Below the pieces are notes generated by a model that was given only the letters and a program-made list of their open reading frames with translations, searched no databases and was not told the DNA's origin. 64,000 bases of DNA, taken from the NCBI GenBank assembly GCA_944990035.1, contig CALYLX010000143.1, forward strand, positions 124,001-188,000. The letters are read 5' to 3'. Below, one piece after another: positions 54,561-64,000 of the stretch (position 1 is its first letter; each line of letters starts with the position of its first letter). Both the position numbers and the translations under genes were made by a program. The stretch is from Clitopilus passeckerianus (Eukaryota > Basidiomycota > Agaricomycetes > Agaricales > Entolomataceae).

Positions 54561-55313
54561 ATGCTGTACTCGAAAGCTTTCACTGCATTGGTGGTCGCGG
54601 TTGGTATCCTCGGCGCTCATGCTACGCCAATTGCTGCCCGCAATAATCTGGGGCAAATGTATAAGCCTACCCCTCCACCTGGCCAAAGAAAACCTCCTAC
54701 AAATGCAGCTGAGAAAGGAGTCGTTGCGCCTAAGCCAACCCATCTTCCAGGCCAGTAAGTCCCCTTCTTGATTCCAATGTGAGTCTCAGCACTGGCAACT
54801 AACCGAATTTTCCTCCCAGTTTCCAAATACTCGACCCAGCCCATCAGAAAACGGTGTGTATATATACGTCCCCTTCGAAGTCATTCCAAACTGACTCGGA
54901 CATTGCGATAGCAAATGACGAACAAAGATGAGATCATAAAATGGCTGCAAATCCTAGACAAAAAGAACCTGCTCAAAGTGGATTTCCCGTCAATGGGGTA
55001 CGGTCAAAAGGAACTAACCACCTGGGCACTCATGACCCCCACCGAGCCTCGTTCAGTCTGCGACATCTACGGCGTGAAACTCTTTCCACGACCCGTGGCT
55101 ATACAAAAAGGGGGACCAGACGCCGGGCAGAGGTGTCAGTATTCGGTGAAATTGACGTGTGGACGAGAGGACGTGTTCACGACAAAAATCTCCGAGATTG
55201 GCCTCGACGAGTGTGGGAACCACCAGGACCAGGAACCGACAGCGCACACGATAATCGAGGTACTCCTCAAGCATGCCAAGTATTTGCGTCCCAATCAAGT
55301 GTGGCACTTGTAG
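54561..55313 (+). CDS. Small secreted four-cysteine protein, paralogue 2
   Basis: Three exons (54561-54754, 54820-54853, 54912-55313) encode 209 residues. A signal peptide (MLYSKAFTALVVAVGILGAH) and a Pro-rich linker precede IIKWLQILDKKNLLKVDFPS, TTWALMTPTEP, SVCDIYGVKL, CQYSVKLTCGRED and LDECGNHQDQEPT. The four Cys align with those of the gene at 53456, and the order of blocks is the same. The pair is a tandem duplication that includes the promoter. Function unknown. As a small, secreted, Cys-bearing protein it could act at the cell surface or outside the cell, but the sequence does not say how. Confidence 0.8.
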
Positions 55314-55503
55314 GCTAAACGTACTGGGGGGTTCCCTGGCGAACTGGGACTGTTGTTGTTAGGTAGACATCATTGCAAATCATTCATGTCGAGCTCCTGC
55401 TTCTCAGAACTCACACATGGAGAATCTAAACAATCTATCAGATTAAGCGTAAGGAAAATTACTACGGAGGTAAGACAACACGGCAAGGTAAGCTACAGTT
55501 CGT

Positions 55504-57441
<1,938 letters not shown>

Positions 57442-58033
57442 GAGTAATGAAGGTCAAGGTTTGTAAAGACGGCGGAAAACGGTCGGATCCTGGTAATGGG
57501 CTGGCCAAGTCACATGATCGACGGACTTGCCAAAATTCGATCAAAATTTCGCTCGGCTCGGAAGCTTGGGGTTCAAAGTATTTGCGATGAGCCCTTACTG
57601 CTTGGATTGTCGAAACTAGAGTTTTCTGTTACGAATCTCGGATTTTCTGGCTTTTTCTCTCTCTATTTTCGGCGCCAAGTAGTGCATCCTCTGAGATCGA
57701 AGAAACAAGGTTCTTCGCCGAGTGTTTATTTCCTTGGCCCAACCTTGGCTACCCAGTGAAGTTGGCTATTCCGGACCGCCACTGGTATTAGCAGTCTTCC
57801 TTCGGTACTTCTTTCTCATGTCGCTCCATGCGTGAAGGAACTTCTGGTTGGTTGCCAGGCCTGTCATTCGACCTACCATGATCGTGAATAGGATGCCGCA
57901 GCCTCCCCTGAGTTACAGTCCTCCGCGATGCCCATGGCTTCTTTCACTCGGATAAACCCATCTCTACTCAGCAACTGAATGTAAATGACGAATGTGCTTA
58001 CCAGCGTTTCTCACTGCCTTAGGCTCTCAAACC
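57442..58033. other. Intergenic region, no gene seen
   Basis: Contains the divergent promoters of LPD1 and the first PEBP-like gene. A plus-strand open frame at 57496-57759 has no motif or splice context. Confidence 0.5.
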
Positions 58034-58041
58034 TATAAAAG
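58034..58041 (+). promoter_or_regulatory. TATA box of PEBP-like gene 1
   Basis: TATAAAAG lies 55 bp upstream of the ATG at 58089. Confidence 0.6.
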
Positions 58042-58088
58042 CTGGCTTTGATCAACCGAAGCACCAAGTTTACTTCGCTTCATCTACA

Positions 58089-58886
58089 ATGCGGTTCCTT
58101 TCTCTCCTACCCTTCATTGCCCTTGCGGTGGCCCAGGATACAAGCCTTTCAACAGTCAAGAAAGCCTTCGAAGGGGCTAACGTGAGCCGCCCTAAGCTTC
58201 AACGCCTTTCCGAATCTAGAATATTCTCCAGATCCCGACCAGCTTAGGCATCACCTTCAACCCCTCTGCACTGCTAGAGGTCACACTTCCTCAAACCTCA
58301 GGGCCTCCCATCACCCTCCACGCAGGCCTCCAACTACCCCGCAATTGTACGTCCGACACTCAGTACCCAGGTCCTGGTTCTTCCACCGAGTAACTCTGAC
58401 CCACTCTTTTCAGCGACTGCCGGCCCGCCTGCGTTCAGTGTGATCGGGAAGGTCGGTGCTGGCCCATTCGTCGTGGTCGCCGTCGATCCAGACGCGCCAA
58501 CCCCTCAGAACCCTACCAGTGCACAGATCCGTCATCTCTTGGCGCCGAATTACTATACTGTGTTGCCTAAAGCACCTGCTCAACCTCTGTTCAATAAGAC
58601 TGCGGCTATCTCTCCTTACCGTCAACCTACACCTCCTGCAGGATCCGATGCTCACCGGTAAGTGGATGCGTTTGTGGTGGATAACTCATAATCTAATACA
58701 CGCCCGTGATATAGCTATATTTTCCTACTTTACAAGCAACCCGCGGATTTCAACGACCAGACGCTCGTGACACCAGAGACTCCCGTTCAGCTGTTCAACG
58801 TCAGCACCTTTGCTACTGCTACAGGATTGGGGGACCCTATCGCAGGGACGTACATGCTTGTAGCACCATACCCAACCTCAGCATAG
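58089..58886 (+). CDS. Secreted PEBP-like protein, paralogue 1
   Basis: Four exons (58089-58181, 58232-58346, 58414-58657, 58715-58886) encode 207 residues. A signal peptide (MRFLSLLPFIALAVAQ) leads into a phosphatidylethanolamine-binding protein fold: FNPSALLEVTLP, FVVVAVDPDAPTPQNPT (the DPDxP ligand motif), IRHLLAPNYYTV, and PAGSDAHRYIFLLYKQP (the G-x-HR region). The C-terminus has FNVSTFATATGLGDPIAGTY. Cytosolic relatives such as yeast TFS1 inhibit carboxypeptidase Y, whereas this form is predicted secreted. Exon positions are the same in the next gene, showing tandem duplication. Confidence 0.9.
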
Positions 58887-59262
58887 CTTGGAGGCCTTAG
58901 TATTACGAGATGTGGATTAGTAGCGTGTAAAAATCTATTTTGGTTAAAAACATTGGCTTCCGGGGAACCGGCGGTAGTGGATTTACGGAGATTACGAACA
59001 GCAACCCTATGGTTCATAGGATGAGAGGAGCGGGCGTAGGCGGGATAAGAATAACTGCACACATTTACAGCGCTCGATGAAGGCGTTCGAAGCTCAACCG
59101 TACCGCCACAGCCAACTAACACTTACAACTCTACAACTCGACGGTTTCGAGTTTATTCTTAGGCACTAAACCTCTAGTGGATGGTTCCCACCGGACTTTC
59201 TTCAAATCCATGGCGCGTGTGGGTAGGAAGCTCCTTTGTCCGTTGGAGAGCCTGTATGGCTG

Positions 59263-59270
59263 TATATAAG
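59263..59270 (+). promoter_or_regulatory. TATA box of PEBP-like gene 2
   Basis: TATATAAG lies 62 bp upstream of the ATG at 59332. Confidence 0.6.
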
Positions 59271-59331
59271 ACCACAGCGACCATGTTTCTAACAACAACA
59301 CTCGAAACGAGAAGCTGATAAACTTGGGAAA

Positions 59332-60150
59332 ATGCGCTTCTCAATTGCCTTGCTCTTTGCAGCTGTCGCTGTCGCTCAGGATACCAGTCTTTCGAGGGTT
59401 AAGAGGGCATTCAAGACTGCTAATGTAGGCTCCTCTCGTAAAAATCTCGCTTCTCTGGATTGACATCTGCATCAGCTTACAGCCGATTTGGCTATCGAGT
59501 TCGATCCCCAGGTTTTACTTGAGGTGACCCTTCCAGGAGGGCAGATTAACGGAACCGCTATCACCGTCCATGCTGGTCAAACCATTGCACGCAATGGTAA
59601 GTCACAAAGTATAGGCTTGCGCACTTCTCCACTAACCACCATGCTGTAGCCACCGCAGAGCCAGCCCTCTTCAGCGTAGTAGGCACCAACAGCACCGGAC
59701 CGTTCGTCGTCGTAGAAGTTGACCCGGATGCACCCACCCCCCAGAATACCTCATGGGCCCAAGTCCGTCATTTCATTGGCGGCGACTTCTACGCCTCTGG
59801 CAATTCAAGCCGTTCCAGCTCGAAGCTTGATGCCCACAAGTTGACCAACCGTACTGCCGCCGTTTCGGAGTGGTTGCAGCCCAGCCCACCTGCTGGTTCG
59901 GACCCCCACCGGTGAGTCTGGACGGCTGTTTGCTGATGCACACCCAACTGATTATGATCCCTCTTTTAGATACACTTTCCTTTTATTCAATCAACCTCCT
60001 GACTGGAACAATCAAACTCTTTTCGCGCCCAATACCACCATCGCGAACTTCAACGTCAGCCAGTTTGCAGCAGACACTGGTTTGGGTGATCCAATCGGAG
60101 GCACCTTCATGTTGGTGGGCCCGGACGCTGATTCGCAGCCCCTAGAATAG
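59332..60150 (+). CDS. Secreted PEBP-like protein, paralogue 2
   Basis: Four exons (59332-59424, 59476-59596, 59650-59911, 59970-60150) encode 218 residues. A signal peptide (MRFSIALLFAAVAVAQ) is followed by DTSLSRVKRAFKTANLTADL, LLEVTLPGGQINGTAI, FVVVEVDPDAPTPQNTSWAQ, VRHFIGGDFY, PAGSDPHRYTFLLFNQPPDW and FNVSQFAADTGLGDPIGGTF. Several N-x-S/T sites suggest glycosylation. The exon phases match those of the gene at 58089. Ligand or protease target unknown. Secreted PEBP-like proteins of this type are common in Agaricomycetes. Confidence 0.92.
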
Positions 60151-60511
60151 ACAATCTAATTAGCATAGACATGTTTATAGTTAGCCCTACTTTGTGGCTC
60201 GTATGAGCCCTTAATGACAACCCTTTATCACATCAAATATTTCTGAAAGTGAACCAGCCTGGCAGGGAACTTGAAGGAGCACAGTTTCCCGCAACGGCTT
60301 CTCCTCACGAGGTCTCCAGTGAACACGGAATTGGAGCCAGTGGGAAGCAAGACAACGATGTAATGAAAACTGGTTCAAGAGGATAGACGAGACAACGAAA
60401 GAGTGGTATTAATGGGGTGTGTATTGCTTGGTCTAAGGCTAGATACAGTAAAACTTTACCAGCCAATTAGTATTGTGAAGGTATTACAAGGTGCAGGTTT
60501 AAACCGACCAT
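60151..60511. other. Convergent intergenic region, no gene seen
   Basis: 3' flanks of PEBP-like gene 2 and of the processing-peptidase gene. Nothing else is recognised. Confidence 0.6.
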
Positions 60512-62083
60512 CTAATACACCATAGAGGACATGTCGTTGCGGATACGGTTATAATCGAGCATTCCCTCAATGTTTCCAAGAGCAGTGATGGCAATCTGTG
60601 AAGAAAAATGAGTCATAATATTCACTATGGAGTAGCAGTAGAGGACGTACATCCTTATCCCAGAGGTATTTTGATGCAACACGCTTGATCTCATCGACGG
60701 TGACGGCATCGATAGCCTGCTCGATCTGCTGAGGAGTCATCCTCCTGCCAGTGGTGACAAGTTGACGACCAATATCCTCAGCAACGGCGGTGGTGCCGTC
60801 AAGGCCAAGGAGGAGACCAGCCTTGAGCTGGCTCTTGGCACGCTCAACCTCAGCCTCGGTAGGAGCAATGCTCATACGAGCCCACTCCCTTAGAGTGAAG
60901 TGTGTGAGGTCGTCGAGGTTGACCAAGTTCTCAGAAACAAGGTAGATACCCCAGAGACCGGTATCGGAGTAGGAGGTGGAGAAGGACATGAAGGAGTTGG
61001 CGAGGTTGTTGGAGGAGATGATGTGAGAAAGGCGGGAAGAGGTGAGTGATGATGCACCGAGTGACCTATCCCAGTTGCCGAAGATGCCCTGCATGACTTG
61101 CATGGGGAAGTAGTCGGGGGAGCTCCAGCCAACACCCTCAACAGCAATAGCAATGTTAGCTGTAGGGAGCTCATCATTGCGGATGCGGACCTCCGAACCA
61201 ACGAAGGCAGTTTTGGGGTGTGAGAGACGGCCGAGGGGAATGGGGTTGGAGGAAACGGGAAGGGTGGAGAAGTGCTTCTCGGCAAGCTTGACGAGCTCGT
61301 TGTGGTCAACACCACCAGTTCCGACGAGAACCATGCGGTCAGCAGTGTAGTTGGTCTTGATGTAGGAGGAGAGGTCATCCTTCTTTATCGACAGGATGTT
61401 CTTCTTGGGGCCCAAGATTGTTCGGCCAAGAGCTTGACCTGGAATACTATTCAGTCGGTATACCGGAAACTCCGGGTATGACGAACATACCTTGGAAAGC
61501 GACAGCATGAAGGTGGTCAAAGACGACCTCCTCAAGCTGCTTGTCGACCTCCTGTTGTTCCCTAATAATGACATCACGTTCACGCTCGATGGCAGAGTTC
61601 TCCAACTTCGAGTTCTGGAGAATATCGGAGATAATGTCGACGGCGACCGGAACATCCTTTCGGAAGGACTTGGCGTAGTAGACAGTCTGTTCACGGGAGG
61701 TGTAAGCATTGAGGTGGGCACCAATGTTCTCAACCTCAAGCTCGAGAGCATGTTGGGATCGTCGGCCAGTTCCCTTGAAAGCCATATGTTCCAGGAAGTG
61801 TGCCGTGCCATTGTTCTTCTCGTTTTCTGCCCGAGAACCAGCATCTATCCACACACCGACGGTAGCTGTCTGAGCATGAGGTTGAGCTTCAGTAGCAACC
61901 GTAAGGCCGTTCTTCAGAGTCGTAACTTCGGTGAAGGGCCCAGGAATATTGTGTGCTGTCGCGAAAGTCCGGATGGCACGCTGGGGTTAGAGTCAGTAGA
62001 ATACCACAAATGCAAGAGCTGGCACAGACCGGACTGCGAGAAGCATTGCGAAGAACGCGGCTGAGTACGGCTCTAGAAACCAT
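60512..62083 (-). CDS. MAS1: Mitochondrial processing peptidase, beta subunit
   Basis: Four exons (62030-62083, 61491-61980, 60651-61438, 60512-60595) encode 471 residues. The protein is the catalytic half of the matrix peptidase that removes presequences. The N-terminus [17 protein letters not shown] is itself a basic presequence. The inverted zinc motif is seen in [14 protein letters not shown] (HxxEH), with the distal Glu in [34 protein letters not shown] and [20 protein letters not shown] follow, and the C-terminal domain ends with [14 protein letters not shown]. The intact HxxEH motif separates it from the alpha subunit. It resembles complex III core 1 proteins only distantly. Confidence 0.95.
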
Positions 62084-62734
62084 TGTGGTCGTCGTCGTCG
62101 TCGCCGTTGTCGACAGAGGCCCGGTCAAGTTTTTTCTATAAGTGCAAGGTTGCTTCGGAATTTCACGGCCACTGCTGGTTCGGCTTTTGCCGTCAGTGCA
62201 CGTGATGGTAATGCCGAGGTCTGTGGCAGTGCCCTCCTTCAGCTGTCCAATCGTCGATCAGGAATTGGTTTGCTCTTCCTTAGCGGAGGGGGTTACAGAG
62301 GACTCAACCGCTGAATCACTATTATGCTGTAAACATCTGACGCTTAAAATTGGCAAAACCAAGAATCAACTCATGTCTGGACCGGAAAAGCAAAGGAACC
62401 TTCTGGTTTCCTTTCAAGACGAAGGCATCATCTAGCCGAAGTTCTACGCCTCTTCCGTCATTCCAGTTAGAACCTATACCGACCCAGAATATTGAAATAC
62501 TGGGCCTATAAAAGGTAATGGAACCTGACTAATCTGGAAGTCAAAATACGACTTGAGCGCCTACAGTCACACTCACATCTGTGTCAGGAGTTGCAGCGCC
62601 TCAAGACCGTGATGGCCAGCTGTAACTGAGACGGCAGGCCATATATAACTGATCGTGCCAGGGACACACACTCCACCTGTGTAGATAAAGCGTTTGACAC
62701 TCAGGAGCTTCGTCTTGTTCTCCCTCTGACTTAA
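62084..62734. other. Divergent intergenic region
   Basis: Holds the promoters of the processing-peptidase gene and of the membrane-protein gene at 62735. TATA-like words occur at about 62504 (CCTATAAAAGG) and 62641 (ATATATAACT). No gene was recognised. Confidence 0.5.
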
Positions 62735-64000
62735 ATGAGCATGTTCTTCACGGATTCAGTGGATCTCGTCCTTGGACCTTTGCAAGTCGGCTACTCGATC
62801 GCTGTCTTCCTGTTTGGATTGGCCACAGTTCAAGTGAGCACTGAATTCGTCCACACCCAAATGGCGCTTATCGTACGGTTAGACGTATCTCTACTTTCAG
62901 GATTTCAGTGAAGATCCGATCCTCTACAAGAGCCTTGTATGTTGTATGAATTCCTCTGTATGATCCCTGGCGCTGATTTATGTATTCAAGATCGGAGCAG
63001 TCTGGTGAACGCGATCCTTCTCTTTACCCGTATGCCATTCTGACGCACAACGCTAGGCTGTTCGAGCTCGCAAACCAAATCTGCTGCTCACATGCTGTCT
63101 ACTTCTTCACAATAATCTCGTTCGGGAGGATGGATGTTCTCGAAGAAGATTCACCAGAGAGTTTTGACCTCATCCTACTATTCACTGGGTTGAACGTCTT
63201 ATTGGTCTTTGTAGGTCATATCACACCATATTCACGTTCTCAGCGCTAACACACGGGCGCAGGGCTTCTTTGCATACCGACAATGGGAGTTGAAGCAATC
63301 CGCACTTTCTCTGCTCATCAGTACTCTCGGCTGTGCACAGCTTGCACTCTACATAGCTTCCACCGCGTTTGCCTTCTCAACTGGATCTGTAGCGGAGCTA
63401 GTTCAAGAAGGGCGTACCGTTCTATTAGCGACATTCTTCTTAGGTGAGCTTTCCTCCCAGTATTACCGGAGTTCCGTGATCTAATTCGGACTATTGGACT
63501 TGTAGGCGCCGGGGCAGCTATCGTCCTGACGATGGTTCTTGTAGGACGTCTATACACGCGTAAACGAGACCATTTCTACAGGTGAGGATGAAAGGCATCC
63601 AAAGAATACAGATGCCCAGCTCAATGGCAATATCTAGGTTCGCTAGCTCAAGCGACCGATGGATTATGTGGATAATCAGTGCGTTTCCCAATTCCATAAG
63701 TTGAAAACCTTTGATCTTAACGAACCACCGACAGGTACCGGGGCTCTCGCCAGGTATCGCAGGTCTATCTCTGAAACCATACTAAGGATCTAACCTGTCT
63801 GAATAGTGTCGCAATGATTATAGTCGCCATCTGCGTAAGTTTCAAAGCCTACTTTCTCATCTTACTACCACTTTACTAAATAACCTTTGCAGTTCGCAAC
63901 GATGAAGGATAATTGTCCGTAAAATACCCTCCTAGCCTTATGATACCTCTCTAATCGAACGCAAATAGTAATCTGGTACGGCGGCTTCGTCACTGTTCCA
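62735..64000 (+). CDS. Multi-pass membrane protein, DUF6534-like, 3' end outside window
   Basis: Starting at 62735 (MSMFFTDSVDLVLGPLQVGY), the first helix SIAVFLFGLATVQ precedes an intron beginning about 62834. Later exons give SHAVYFFTIISFGR, LLFTGLNVLLV, GFFAYRQWELKQSALSLLIS, GCAQLALYIASTAFAF, GAGAAIVLTMVLVGRLYTRK, a FASSSDRWIMWII segment, and VAMIIVAIC then FATMKDN. The pattern of seven helices, with FAYRxW after helix 3 and MKDN-x-IW near the end, matches my memory of the Agaricomycete family ending in DUF6534, of unknown function. At least seven introns are seen. The gene runs off the window. Confidence 0.7.

Noticed and set aside
53456..55313. Assigning the tandem secreted proteins to a known effector or toxin family
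   Set aside because: Signal peptide and four cysteines alone do not support it, and no named family motif was recognised.

Overview
The window is nuclear DNA of a filamentous basidiomycete, most likely an Agaricomycete. Genes are split by many 50-60 bp GT-AG introns, the housekeeping proteins are fungal, and the repeats are types common in that class (Plavaka-type transposase, DUF6532 gene, Tc1/mariner, chromovirus, Helitron). No rRNA, tRNA or CRISPR array was recognised by eye.

The window has two compartments. Positions 1 to about 35,900 are a transposon graveyard. From about 35,950 to the end is compact euchromatin with SEC61 alpha, histidinol-phosphatase, squalene synthase, a Pep12/syntaxin-7-like SNARE, SMC6, a lineage-specific unknown gene, a single-pass membrane protein, two tandem small secreted proteins, dihydrolipoamide dehydrogenase, two tandem secreted PEBP-like proteins, the mitochondrial processing peptidase beta subunit, and the 5' part of a multi-pass membrane protein.

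The left arm can be unpicked by target-site duplications. Two Tc1-type copies of one family lie in opposite orientation (1-516, cut by the window edge; 11393-13000). Between them are a Plavaka-like transposase gene (2723-6495, minus) interrupted by a 463-bp solo LTR, and an apparently intact DUF6532 gene. A long decayed gene of a recurrent basidiomycete repeat family follows (13.0-18.1 kb). A second Tc1 element (19777-29911) holds a complete 8,523-bp Ty3/Gypsy chromovirus (20686-29208), whose gag holds a further 1,550-bp TG..CA insertion (26329-27878). The nest may itself split a Helitron whose main remains lie at 30.0-35.4 kb. That Helitron has lost its Rep nuclease domain and carries a 731-bp hAT-like non-autonomous element with an 8-bp duplication.

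Points of most interest: the chromovirus appears to be of the Tf1-like self-priming type, has lost the integrase catalytic glutamate, and has an amber codon between protease and reverse transcriptase; both Tc1 families carry long terminal repeats with inverted inner and outer motifs; SMC6 has a 12-nt micro-exon inside its ATP-binding loop; and a pair of tandem four-cysteine secreted proteins belongs to no family I recognise.
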